NCBI GenBank assembly: GCA_029432795.1
Contig: JARNMJ010000041.1
Location: forward strand, 1 to 39,925
Origin: Pontiellaceae bacterium B12219
Lineage (GTDB): Bacteria; Verrucomicrobiota; Kiritimatiellia; Kiritimatiellales; Pontiellaceae
Reading direction: 5' to 3'
Length of the DNA stretch: 39,925 nt
A program made the position numbers and the translations under genes. The notes beneath the pieces were generated by a model. The model ran no database searches. It saw nothing but the letters and a program-made list of their open reading frames with translations, and was not told the DNA's origin. Below, one piece after another: positions 15,269 through 22,986 of this stretch (its first letter is position 1; every line of letters begins with the position of its first letter).

Positions 15269-15526
15269 ATGAAAAATTCAATTGTCATTTGCATGGGAAG
15301 CTCGTGTTTTGCACGCGGCAACCGCGAGCATTTAGAGCTGATCGAAAACTATCTGGCCGGCAACCGCCTTACCGCAGACCTTCAATTCTCCGGTTGCCGC
15401 TGCCGCGGAGAATGCGGCCGCGGACCGAATCTCGAAATTAACGGCATTCTGCACCATGAAGTTGACACCGGCACCCTGTTCGATCTGCTGGAGCATTATT
15501 TTACCAGCGTGACGATTGACACGTGA
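15269..15526 (+). CDS. Thioredoxin-like [2Fe-2S] ferredoxin (NuoE/HydC-like), first copy
   Basis: The 85-aa protein is a stand-alone thioredoxin-fold [2Fe-2S] ferredoxin of the NuoE C-terminal type. Cys8 and Cys13 (CMGSSC) pair with the later GCRCRGECGRGPN cluster in the family's C-x4-C...C-x3-C layout, with one extra Cys. It probably carries electrons between the hydrogenase-like proteins and an unknown donor or acceptor. The start at 15269 has GAGGAA upstream. It leads the cluster, separated by 78 bp from hydS; that spacer holds a 12-bp perfect inverted repeat (15508-15519 with 15573-15584). Confidence 0.8.
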   Translation: MKNSIVICMGSSCFARGNREHLELIENYLAGNRLTADLQFSGCRCRGECGRGPNLEINGILHHEVDTGTLFDLLEHYFTSVTIDT

Positions 15527-15604
15527 GCCGTGAATCATCCGAAAACCACAGGACAAGAATAAGAATCACGACTCAATCGTCACGGGTCACGAAACGGAGT
15601 TCCC

Positions 15605-17311
15605 ATGGACCGAAAACACCCCATCTACACCGAAAAAACGGATTGTCGCGACTGTTATAAATGCGTGCGGGAATGTCCGGTTAAAGCCATTAAAATCGAG
15701 GACAGCCGGGCCACCGTGATTGCCGACCGCTGCATTGCCTGCGGGATCTGCGTGCATACCTGCCCGGCCGGCGCCAAAAAGGTCCGCAACGATCTGCCCC
15801 GAGCCAAAAGCCTGCTGGCCCGAAACCCGAATGTGATTGCCTCGCTCGCCCCCTCCTTTGTGAGTGAATGGCCGGAACTTGATCCACGCGCCTTGGCAGG
15901 AGCCATTCGACAGCTCGGTTTTCATGCTGTCAGCGAAACCGCACTGGGCGCGGAAGCCGTTACTCATTCCCTTTCGGAAAGCCTGCGTTATGCGCGCCCC
16001 GGTCTCCACATTTCCACGGCCTGCCCGGTTGTGGTGGATCAGATTCGAAAATACCACCCCGAGTTCACGGCAAACCTGACGCCGATGCTCAGCCCGATGC
16101 AGACCCATGCACAACTCCTGAAGCAACACTACGGCGATGATATCGCCATTGTATTTATCGGCCCGTGCATTGCCAAAAAATGCGAATGCGATGAACTCCC
16201 CGGCTACACCGATATCGCCCTCACCTTCCGCGATCTTTCCCAATGGCTGGAAGATGAGCAGATCAATCCCGCGCAGGCAACTCCCAGCGATTTCGAACCG
16301 AAAGATGCCGCCCACGGCGCACTTTACCCCATGGTCGGCGGCATGAACCGAACCCTGAACGATTACGGACTGCCCCATCTGGAGCTCATTTCCGTGAGCG
16401 GTTTCGAAGCCCTTTCCCAAACTTTGGAAAATCTGGATCCCGCCACGCTGACTGAGCCCGTTTTTCTCGAAGCCCTCGCCTGTCCCGGCGGCTGCATCGG
16501 CGGGCCGCAAACCAATGGCCGGAAGCCGATTCTCAAAGGCGAACTGGCCATCCGCAAACAGATGCGAACCCGCACACCGGCATCGCACCCGGCAACAGCC
16601 GTTTCGCATACCTTCTCGCCCATGCCGAAAAAACACCTCCCACATACCGAAGAACAACTTCGCTCCGCACTTCAACGTGTCGGCAAAGAAAAAGCGGAGG
16701 ATGAACTCAACTGCGGAGGATGCGGCTACGAAACCTGCCGCAATTTTGCAGAAGCCCTGCTGATTGGAAATGCTGAGCCCGATATGTGCCTTTCCCACCT
16801 TCGGAAACTGGTTCAGAAAAAAGCCAATGCGCTGCTGCGCTGCATGCCTTCGGGTGTGGTGATTGTGGATGAGGCATTACGCGTCATTGAGTGCAACGAA
16901 AATTTTGCGCGTACCGCCGGCCCCGATACATTGCTCGGCTATGTGGCCAAACCGGGACTTGCCGGTGCGGATCTGCGTAAAATACTCTCCTTTGCAAAGC
17001 TGTTCGAACACGTGAACCAAACCGGAAACGAATACCGCTGCGAAGCCCTGCGGGATGGCGACCGCCTGCTCAACGTTACAATTTTCCCGATCGAAAGCGG
17101 CAAGACGGTCGGCGGAATTATTCTCGACGTTACCCAAACGGAGATCCGGCGCGAAATGATTGCGCAGAAAGCGCGCGAGGTGATTGAAAAGAATATGATC
17201 ACCGTGCAGGACATTGCCTGCAAACTGGGCGAACACATGGCCGACACCGAAATCCTCCTGCGTTCCATCGCCGAGAATTATGCAGACACCTCTGCGGAAA
17301 AAATCAAATGA
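15605..17311 (+). CDS. HydS-type sensory [FeFe]-hydrogenase with Fe-S and PAS domains
   Basis: The 568-aa protein has two 4Fe-4S motifs (CRDCYKCVRECP, CIACGICVHTCP; residues 14-56), then an H-cluster domain (80-345). The three H-cluster loops read TACP (about 139-142), GPCIAKK (about 187-193) and LACPGGCIGGP (about 290-300). A further four-Cys Fe-S domain (CGGCGYETC, about 368-395) precedes a PAS domain (about 405-510) and a short helical tail. In the first loop catalytic enzymes have TSCCP; here the proton-relay Cys is Ala, as in group C sensory enzymes such as Thermotoga maritima HydS. It is therefore likely to sense H2 or redox state and signal through the PAS domain to the phosphatase encoded next (ATGA overlap). 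Confidence 0.85.
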   Translation: MDRKHPIYTEKTDCRDCYKCVRECPVKAIKIEDSRATVIADRCIACGICVHTCPAGAKKVRNDLPRAKSLLARNPNVIASLAPSFVSEWPELDPRALAGAIRQLGFHAVSETALGAEAVTHSLSESLRYARPGLHISTACPVVVDQIRKYHPEFTANLTPMLSPMQTHAQLLKQHYGDDIAIVFIGPCIAKKCECDELPGYTDIALTFRDLSQWLEDEQINPAQATPSDFEPKDAAHGALYPMVGGMNRTLNDYGLPHLELISVSGFEALSQTLENLDPATLTEPVFLEALACPGGCIGGPQTNGRKPILKGELAIRKQMRTRTPASHPATAVSHTFSPMPKKHLPHTEEQLRSALQRVGKEKAEDELNCGGCGYETCRNFAEALLIGNAEPDMCLSHLRKLVQKKANALLRCMPSGVVIVDEALRVIECNENFARTAGPDTLLGYVAKPGLAGADLRKILSFAKLFEHVNQTGNEYRCEALRDGDRLLNVTIFPIESGKTVGGIILDVTQTEIRREMIAQKAREVIEKNMITVQDIACKLGEHMADTEILLRSIAENYADTSAEKIK

Positions 17312-18540
17312 GCCATGCAGGAAACAGCCGAACCCCCGAGCTGCCGAGTCGCGGAGCTTCTGAAAAAAAACAGCTCTTTAAGGAACTGGAATTCCATCAG
17401 GTGCGCAAGGCTTCCGAGCATACCGCCGGCGATGCATACATGGTACAGAAAGATGCTGAAAACAACCGATTGCTGGCCGTTCTTTCCGACGGTCTGGGCA
17501 GCGGCGTTAAAGCGAATATTCTGGCAAATATGACTGCGCGCATGGCGATCCGGTTTGCGGAAACCGATACCGATTTTGTGCATTATGCCAAAGTCATCAT
17601 GAATGCCCTGCCGGTGTGTCAGGTGCGAAGAATTGCCTATTCCACATTCACCGTTGTCGACTGCCGTCCGGACGGAAGCGTCCAGATTGTGGAGCAGGAC
17701 AACCCGCCCTTTATTCTGCTGCGCAACGGCGAACCGGCGGAAATTCCGTTTCAGGAATACAGCAGCGAACAGGGTGACTATCGTAAACTCCGGGTCTATC
17801 GGTTTGTGGCCGAACCCGAAGACCGGATTATTTTTTTCAGCGATGGCGTCACCGAAGCCGGCATGGGCTCTGCCCCCTATCCGCTGGGCTGGCGAACCCA
17901 GGGGTGCTCCGCGTTCGTCCGCGGCATGGTGGCAGACAACCCTGAAATTTCAGCACGTATTCTGGCCGAGCAGGTCGTTCGGGCAGCCCTGCAGAAAGAG
18001 CCCGATCGTAAAGCCCACGATGATATCAGCTGCGGCGTCCTGTACTTCCGCACCCCGCGTCAAACACTGCTGGCATCCGGCCCGCCCTTTTCTGAAAAAA
18101 AGGACCGGGAATACGCCGACATCATCCGGTCTTTTCCGGGAACAAAAATCATTAGCGGCGGAACCTCTGCTGATATTGTTGCTCGGGAACTGAACCTTGA
18201 AATCACAACGGATCTCTTCCGTTTCCGGCGTTCAAACCTTCCGCCGATTTCGAAAATGGAAGGCATGGACCTGGTGACGGAAGGTATTCTTACACTCACC
18301 GAAGTGCTGAATCTGCTGCAGGGAAAAAATCCACCGATTCAACCGAATGCCGCCACTCTGCTGAAAGATCAGCTGATTAATTCCGACGAGATCCATATTC
18401 TCGTCGGCACCAAAATCAATCAGGCCCATCAGGATCCGAATCTTCCGATGGAACTCGAAATACGGCGCAGTCTGATGCGTCGCATCGCAACAACGCTTCA
18501 AGAAGATTATTTCAAGGAAGTCCGGCTGGAGTTCATATGA
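17308..18540 (+). CDS. SpoIIE/PP2C-type serine phosphatase of the hydrogenase cluster
   Basis: The 410-aa protein carries a SpoIIE-like PP2C domain in about its first 250 residues. Metal-binding aspartates appear in VLSDGLGSG, IIFFSDGVTEAG and AHDDIS. The remaining 150 residues (from about SEKKDREYADIIRSFPG) form a separate domain unknown to me, beginning with GTKIISGGTSADIVAREL. The start overlaps the hydS stop as ATGA, and the next gene starts the same way, so translation is coupled. The natural reading is an output enzyme that dephosphorylates a protein when HydS senses H2 or a redox change. No target or kinase is encoded nearby. Confidence 0.82.
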   Translation: MSHAGNSRTPELPSRGASEKKQLFKELEFHQVRKASEHTAGDAYMVQKDAENNRLLAVLSDGLGSGVKANILANMTARMAIRFAETDTDFVHYAKVIMNALPVCQVRRIAYSTFTVVDCRPDGSVQIVEQDNPPFILLRNGEPAEIPFQEYSSEQGDYRKLRVYRFVAEPEDRIIFFSDGVTEAGMGSAPYPLGWRTQGCSAFVRGMVADNPEISARILAEQVVRAALQKEPDRKAHDDISCGVLYFRTPRQTLLASGPPFSEKKDREYADIIRSFPGTKIISGGTSADIVARELNLEITTDLFRFRRSNLPPISKMEGMDLVTEGILTLTEVLNLLQGKNPPIQPNAATLLKDQLINSDEIHILVGTKINQAHQDPNLPMELEIRRSLMRRIATTLQEDYFKEVRLEFI

Positions 18541-18806
18541 AAAAAGTCACCGTATCGATTTGTACCGGCACCACCTGCTATCTGATGGGTGGTGCACATC
18601 TTTTAACCATCAACGAAAGACTCGATCCATCCACCCTGGATTCCGTGGAATTCAAAGGCGCTCATTGCCTGGGACTCTGCAGCAACGAATCCAATGGGAA
18701 ACCACCGTTTGTCAAAGTAAACGAACATTTGGTTTCCGATGCCACCCTCAACAAGGTGCTCGATGCGATCCGGAAAGAACTAAAGGAAATCCAACATGTT
18801 TCATGA
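18537..18806 (+). CDS. Thioredoxin-like [2Fe-2S] ferredoxin, second copy
   Basis: The 89-aa protein is the same NuoE-like [2Fe-2S] thioredoxin fold as the first gene of the cluster. CTGTTC supplies the first Cys pair and HCLGLC the second, with C-x4-C...C-x3-C spacing. It overlaps the phosphatase gene by four bases and the hydrogenase gene by eleven. It likely passes electrons to or from the hydrogenase that follows. Confidence 0.8.
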   Translation: MKKVTVSICTGTTCYLMGGAHLLTINERLDPSTLDSVEFKGAHCLGLCSNESNGKPPFVKVNEHLVSDATLNKVLDAIRKELKEIQHVS

Positions 18807-20358
18807 CAATAAAGCAGTCCGGCTTCGTAAAGAAGTTCTGGCACGCGTTGCACGCGCATTTTTCACCGCACAACCTGATGACACGCTGAACCGCATCCCG
18901 CTGACTATGCGCCCGAAAGGAGCCAAAGATTCATCGCGCTGCTGTATTTATAAAGACCGCGTGGTCCTCAAATACCGCAGTATGGCCGCACTCGGTTTCA
19001 GCGTTGAAAGCGAAACCGACGAACTCAAACCGGTGAGTGCCTATTTTGCCGAAGCCCTTCAACGCAAAACGCCAACACTCCCTGTTTTAACGGTTATCGA
19101 CGAAGCCTGCAGTGCCTGCGTCACCACCTGTTACACCGCAACCAATGCCTGCAAAGGCTGCCTCGCCCGCTCCTGCGAAAGCGTCTGCCCGAAAGATGCC
19201 ATTGAATTCCGCAACGGCAAGGCCTGGCTTAATCCGGACCAATGCGTGAACTGCGGGCTCTGTATGAAGGCCTGCCCCTATCACGCCATTATCCGCATCC
19301 CCATTCCGTGCGAAGAAGCCTGCCCCGTCGGAGCCATCACCAAAGATCCGGAAACCGGCCGCGAAACCATTGACCACACCAAATGCACTTATTGCGGAAA
19401 ATGCCTCACAGAATGTCCGTTTGCCGCCATTTCCGATCTTTCACAAATGGTCGATGTCCTTCAGCGGCTCCAAGAAGGAAATGCCGTTGCCATGATTGCG
19501 CCTTCAATTATCGGCCAGCTTCCCGGCACATTGCCCCAGCTGATATCGGCACTCGAAACACTTGGCTTTTCCAGTGTAATCGAAGTGGCGGAAGGAGCCG
19601 AAGAAACAACCCTGCATGAAAGTGCGGAATGGGCGGAAAAAATAAGCGAAGGTGAACGGTTCATCACCACCTCCTGCTGCCCGGCTTATATCGAGACCGT
19701 GGAAAAACATCTGCCGGAAATGCGTCCTTTTGTTTCTGACACCCCCACACCGATGGCCTACACCGCTTCCAAAGTTCGGAAAATTGCCCCTGAAGCTGTC
19801 ACCGTTTTCATCGGTCCGTGTATTGCCAAGCGGGTGGAAGCCGCCAAAAATCCGGATGTGGACTATGTGCTGACCTTCGAAGAACTCGGCGCCATGTTGG
19901 TGGGAGCGGACATCGATGTTTTCGAATGCCGGGAAGCTATGGACCGTCCAACGCCTTCCCGCGAAGGCCGCGGCTTTGCCGCCAGCAGCGGCGTAACCCA
20001 TGCCGTCAAAGCAGTCGCTCCGGGTAATGCCGCTCTGGAACCCCTGCTCGTGAACGGACTGGATACCAAAACAATCCGGCAGATGAGTCTTTGGGCCACA
20101 AAATCGTGCCCGGGAAATTTTGTGGAAGTCATGTCCTGTGAAGGCGGATGCATTTCCGGCCCCGGATCAATGGGCAATCCCCGGCTGGTCAAAAAACAAC
20201 TCGATGAGCTGCTCAAAAACAGCCCGCCATTGCGCTCAAAACCAATATCTACGTATCGATTGACGAATATCGACCTAAACGGTACGGTTTCGCGAATTAC
20301 TGGAGAATTTTTTAATGAGTCAACTGGAACGCAAAACAGCAGGAGTACCGACGCTTAA
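18796..20358 (+). CDS. [FeFe]-hydrogenase, ferredoxin-domain type
   Basis: The 520-aa protein has an N-terminal region of about 100 residues without a named domain. A cysteine-rich ferredoxin section follows (CSACVTTCYTATNACKGC; CVNCGLCMKACP; CTYCGKCLTECP; residues 105-212), then the H-cluster domain. The loops are TTSCCPAY (Cys294 proton relay, Cys295 cluster ligand), GPCIAKRVE (about 338) and EVMSCEGGCISGPG (about 446-459), so the catalytic set is complete, unlike HydS upstream. The third loop has GP rather than the GGGQP of group A enzymes, which suggests a group B-like type. H2 evolution or uptake with ferredoxin is the expected reaction. AAGGAA precedes the ATG. No hydEFG maturase genes lie in the window. 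Confidence 0.88.
   Translation: MFHDNKAVRLRKEVLARVARAFFTAQPDDTLNRIPLTMRPKGAKDSSRCCIYKDRVVLKYRSMAALGFSVESETDELKPVSAYFAEALQRKTPTLPVLTVIDEACSACVTTCYTATNACKGCLARSCESVCPKDAIEFRNGKAWLNPDQCVNCGLCMKACPYHAIIRIPIPCEEACPVGAITKDPETGRETIDHTKCTYCGKCLTECPFAAISDLSQMVDVLQRLQEGNAVAMIAPSIIGQLPGTLPQLISALETLGFSSVIEVAEGAEETTLHESAEWAEKISEGERFITTSCCPAYIETVEKHLPEMRPFVSDTPTPMAYTASKVRKIAPEAVTVFIGPCIAKRVEAAKNPDVDYVLTFEELGAMLVGADIDVFECREAMDRPTPSREGRGFAASSGVTHAVKAVAPGNAALEPLLVNGLDTKTIRQMSLWATKSCPGNFVEVMSCEGGCISGPGSMGNPRLVKKQLDELLKNSPPLRSKPISTYRLTNIDLNGTVSRITGEFFNESTGTQNSRSTDA
20254..20288 (+). promoter_or_regulatory. Second copy of the TATCGATTGAC motif, ahead of rex
   Basis: TATCGATTGAC-N2-ATATCGA lies in the last codons of the hydrogenase gene, about 40-60 bp ahead of the rex start. 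It matches 15207-15226 in 18 of 20 positions. TTGACG (20260-20265) could be a -35 box with a weak TACGGT -10 at 20283-20288. This fits an internal promoter under autoregulation. Confidence 0.45.
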
Positions 20359-20959
20359 GCGGTTGCCCCTCTATTTAAGGCTGTTGCGAAAGATGAAAGA
20401 AAACGGCGAGGAATATGCCTCGGGTACCGTTGTCGCCAAAGAACTCGGTCTTGACCCCATTGTGGTCCGCAAAGATTTAGCCATCACCGGCGCAGTCGGC
20501 CGCCCCCGGCTGGGTTTTCCGATGGATGAAATTATTCTGGCGATCGAGGAATTCCTTGGCTGGTCCAATACATCGGATGCCATTCTGGTTGGCGTCGGAA
20601 GTCTCGGGCGCGCCCTGCTCGGATATCAGGGATTTGAGCAGCACGGCATGCGCATTTGCGCGGCCTTCGACAGCAACCCCGACATCATCGGAACGGAAGT
20701 CCACGGAAAAACCATTCTCGACATCAATAAGATGCCGGAGCTGGCCAAACGCATGCATGTGCAGATTGGTATCCTGACGGTTACCGCATCCGTCGCCCAG
20801 GGCGTTGCCAACTCCATGATTGAAGGCGGAATCCGGGCGATCTGGAACTTCACGCCAACCAGCCTCGACGTACCGAAACACGTCATTCTGCAACGCGAAG
20901 AACTCGCATCCAGTCTGGCCGTGCTCTCCCACCGTCTGTTGGTGGAAGGCAGCCGCTAA
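20315..20959 (+). CDS. rex: Redox-sensing transcriptional repressor Rex
   Basis: The 214-aa protein has an N-terminal winged helix (SGTVVAKELGLDPIVVRKDL) and a Rossmann domain starting LVGVGSLGRALLGY, the NAD(H) site. Rex releases its operators when NADH/NAD+ rises and commonly controls hydrogenases, bd oxidase and fermentation genes. Length and domain order are normal. After VRKDL the sequence reads AITGAVGRPRLGF instead of the common SYFGxFGKRGVGY, so its operator may differ from TTGTGA-type sites. The start overlaps the hydrogenase 3' end by 44 bp, with GGAG upstream. Cluster membership and the shared motif point to control of the hydrogenase genes and itself. Confidence 0.9.
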   Translation: MSQLERKTAGVPTLKRLPLYLRLLRKMKENGEEYASGTVVAKELGLDPIVVRKDLAITGAVGRPRLGFPMDEIILAIEEFLGWSNTSDAILVGVGSLGRALLGYQGFEQHGMRICAAFDSNPDIIGTEVHGKTILDINKMPELAKRMHVQIGILTVTASVAQGVANSMIEGGIRAIWNFTPTSLDVPKHVILQREELASSLAVLSHRLLVEGSR

Positions 20960-21140
20960 CCGATACCTCACGAAAAACAGAATTGTAAAAGCCGGACTGG
21001 AATATATGGCCGACACGAACGGTCAACGTTCCTGAGAAACACAGTTGCTCCACAATTCAAACTGGCGGCCCCGGCCGCTCCGAAAAGCATCGCGACCGGT
21101 GTTACTCCAGATTTCCGGACTCGTGCATGGCAACTTCCGC

Positions 21141-21428
21141 CTACCCGGGAATCACCCGGTTTCCGCCGATGAGTGAATAGACCTTGTTGTAGCTGGCGGC
21201 GCGGAAGGCATTCGCCGTGTATTGCGTGCGTACGCCGGCGGCACAGACGAGCAGATAGGCCTGATCTTTTTCAATGGCCGACGGATTATTCAGCAGCTCA
21301 TTCATCGGAATGTGCAGATGGTTGCACGGCAAAGGTTCGACGGCCACTTCGTGCGGTTCACGGATATCGATGACCTGATAATCATTTAAATTAATTTCAT
21401 CGATGGTGACGTCTACAGATTCTGGCAT
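21141..21428 (-). CDS. Rhodanese-like domain protein
   Basis: The 95-aa single-domain rhodanese has the usual YQVIDIREPHE entry motif and the active-site loop VCAAGVRT, with the persulphide-forming Cys. It ends shortly after the VYSLIGGN segment. Such proteins transfer sulfane sulphur or serve in sulphur trafficking. I chose the ATG at 21428 because AAGGAA lies upstream and family similarity begins there; the longer frame to 21488 has no ribosome binding site. A TTCCA-N5-TGGAA palindrome sits 30 nt upstream. Confidence 0.82.
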   Translation of the reverse strand: MPESVDVTIDEINLNDYQVIDIREPHEVAVEPLPCNHLHIPMNELLNNPSAIEKDQAYLLVCAAGVRTQYTANAFRAASYNKVYSLIGGNRVIPG

Positions 21429-21457
21429 AGGGTTTTCCTTATGATGAGCGGCCCATT

Positions 21458-21472
21458 TTCCATTCCCTGGAA
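21458..21472. repeat. TTCCA-N5-TGGAA palindrome upstream of rhodanese gene
   Basis: TTCCATTCCCTGGAA lies 30 nt ahead of the rhodanese start codon, the same distance as the copy ahead of nadK. Confidence 0.75.
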
Positions 21473-21835
21473 GTTTAAGTTTACGCATGGAAATAGTCGG
21501 CCGGATTTACGGGCAGCACTTCATTCTGCAACTTCCCTTCAAGCTGTAACAGTTGCTTGATGTCATGTTTACCCTTCTATCGAGAAAGATACAAAACCAA
21601 AGCAGTACATAACAGGCAGCGAGTATGGAAGCATCCAACCAGAATCCGTTGGATTTGAAAAATCCGGCGATTCAGAACGTGCCGCGGACCATTCCTCCCA
21701 AAGATATCAGCTTCGCCGGCCATCTTACGCTCGCGAATTAAGCCACTTCTCCGAAATTCTACTTCCAACCGCTGGAAAACTTCTGCCACTATAGGTGCAT
21801 TGCGTCCGCACACCGGACCTGTGGAGAGAACATCT
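21473..21835. other. Gene-poor stretch with possible gene remnants
   Basis: No intact gene is supported. On the minus strand 21480-21566 reads as a protein-like tail (DIKQLLQLEGKLQ, then NEVLPVNPADYFHA and stop) without a start codon, which suggests a truncated gene. On the plus strand 21625-21741 is a 38-codon frame beginning MEASNQNPLDLKN with no clear ribosome binding site. The palindrome at 21763-21777 lies 58 nt ahead of the SleB-like gene. Confidence 0.35.
21763..21777. repeat. TTCCA-N5-TGGAA palindrome upstream of SleB-like gene
   Basis: TTCCAACCGCTGGAA is followed by AA, with a TATAGG hexamer 12 nt downstream and the start codon at 21836. A further exact copy lies inside the signal-peptide codons at 21876. 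Confidence 0.75.
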
Positions 21836-22336
21836 ATGAGTACCAGAAGAATTGCCGCCACCGCCCTGCTGGGACTTCCAATCCTTGGAACGGCCACTAA
21901 AACACTAGCCGCTGCAAAACCGAAAATCCCGCCTCCCTACAGCGAAGAAGCCGCCCTGATTATCAGCTATACGATCTACGCGGAAGCCCGCGGCGAGGAC
22001 CTGTTCGGAAAAAGAGCGGTTGCATCCGTGATTAAGACCCGGGCCCGTCTGCACAAAATTTCCCCGGCGGAAGTCTGTTTAAAAGAAAAACAATTCTCCT
22101 GCTGGAATGAACTTTCGGCTGTTCCCGCCAATTACCGTACCGGAGAAGGGCTGATGCCCGCCGACATCCGATCGCGCGCCGATTGCTTTTCGCTGGCCTG
22201 GGTGCTGATGTCCAGCCGCAAGGAATGGCTCTTCCTCACCCATTTTTACAATCCATCGGTAGTCACGCCCAGCTGGGCCTCCGAACTGGAAGGAAAACAA
22301 CAGATTGGAAAACACGTTTTCGGATACATCCTCTAA
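21836..22336 (+). CDS. Secreted SleB-type cell wall hydrolase
   Basis: The 166-aa protein has an N-terminal signal-like segment (residues 1-27) and the hydrolase_2/SleB domain. YAEARGEDLFGKRAVASVIKTR carries the catalytic Glu, and THFYNPSVVTPSWA is the second family block. SleB enzymes are peptidoglycan lytic transglycosylases; outside spore formers they act in wall turnover. The start at 21836 has GGAGAG upstream; an earlier in-frame ATG does not. The gene is convergent with msrA, with five bases between stops. Confidence 0.83.
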   Translation: MSTRRIAATALLGLPILGTATKTLAAAKPKIPPPYSEEAALIISYTIYAEARGEDLFGKRAVASVIKTRARLHKISPAEVCLKEKQFSCWNELSAVPANYRTGEGLMPADIRSRADCFSLAWVLMSSRKEWLFLTHFYNPSVVTPSWASELEGKQQIGKHVFGYIL

Positions 22337-22341
22337 CGGGA

Positions 22342-22893
22342 TTAATCGCGCAGGTAGTGGCAGCCGGTATGATGGCCGCCTTTGTTTTTGAAATAATCCT
22401 GGTGATAGGCTTCGGCCGGATAAAAAGTCGGCCCCTCAACGATTTCCGTAACAATCGGCTTCTTCCATTTTTTCTGAGCTTCGACCTTCACCTTTTCAGC
22501 GGCAGCTTTCTGCTCCGGAGAATAGTAGAAAATGACCGAGCGATACTGCGTTCCCACATCCGGGCCCTGACGGTTCACCGTGGTCGGATCGTGCAGCCGC
22601 CAGAAATAGGCCAAAAGTTCCTCATAGGAAACCTTCGCCGGGTCAAAGACAATCTCGATGACTTCGGCGTGTCCGGTATTTTCATAACACACTTCTTTAT
22701 AGGTTGGATTTTCCGTGGTTCCGCCGGCATACCCCACCGTCGTATCCACCACGCCATCCAATTCCTGAAAGAGCGATTCAACCCCCCAGAAACATCCGCC
22801 TCCAAAGACTGCCTTTTCCATCTGTTCCTCCTTCGCTTCCGCCATGGTGAATGACATTGCAAACCACACTGCTGCGATCAGTAAACATTTCAC
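22342..22893 (-). CDS. msrA: Exported peptide methionine sulfoxide reductase MsrA
   Basis: The 183-aa protein has a signal peptide (about residues 1-20, TMAEAKEE) and a full MsrA domain starting KAVFGGGCFWGVES, in which the Cys of GCFWG is the catalytic residue. GYAGGTTENPTYKEVC, GHAEVIEIVFDP and DVGTQYRSVIF are the other family blocks, and a second Cys in HHTGCHYLRD probably resolves the disulphide. It repairs methionine-S-sulfoxide in envelope proteins. No msrB is fused or adjacent. Confidence 0.93.
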   Translation of the reverse strand: MKCLLIAAVWFAMSFTMAEAKEEQMEKAVFGGGCFWGVESLFQELDGVVDTTVGYAGGTTENPTYKEVCYENTGHAEVIEIVFDPAKVSYEELLAYFWRLHDPTTVNRQGPDVGTQYRSVIFYYSPEQKAAAEKVKVEAQKKWKKPIVTEIVEGPTFYPAEAYHQDYFKNKGGHHTGCHYLRD

Positions 22894-22986
22894 GAGAATC
22901 TCCAGTTAATGCCTACTTAGATTCCACGCCAACCGTTTCGTTCAATCCTCTCGTTTCCCCCCCTTGGAATCACTGCGATTGGACGA

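Noticed and set aside
15587-16798. 403-aa minus-strand frame opposite hydS
   Set aside because: Antisense of a clearly recognised hydrogenase gene, with composition typical of a shadow frame.
22183-22854. 223-aa plus-strand frame opposite msrA
   Set aside because: The minus-strand frame encodes a complete MsrA; the plus-strand frame is a shadow.
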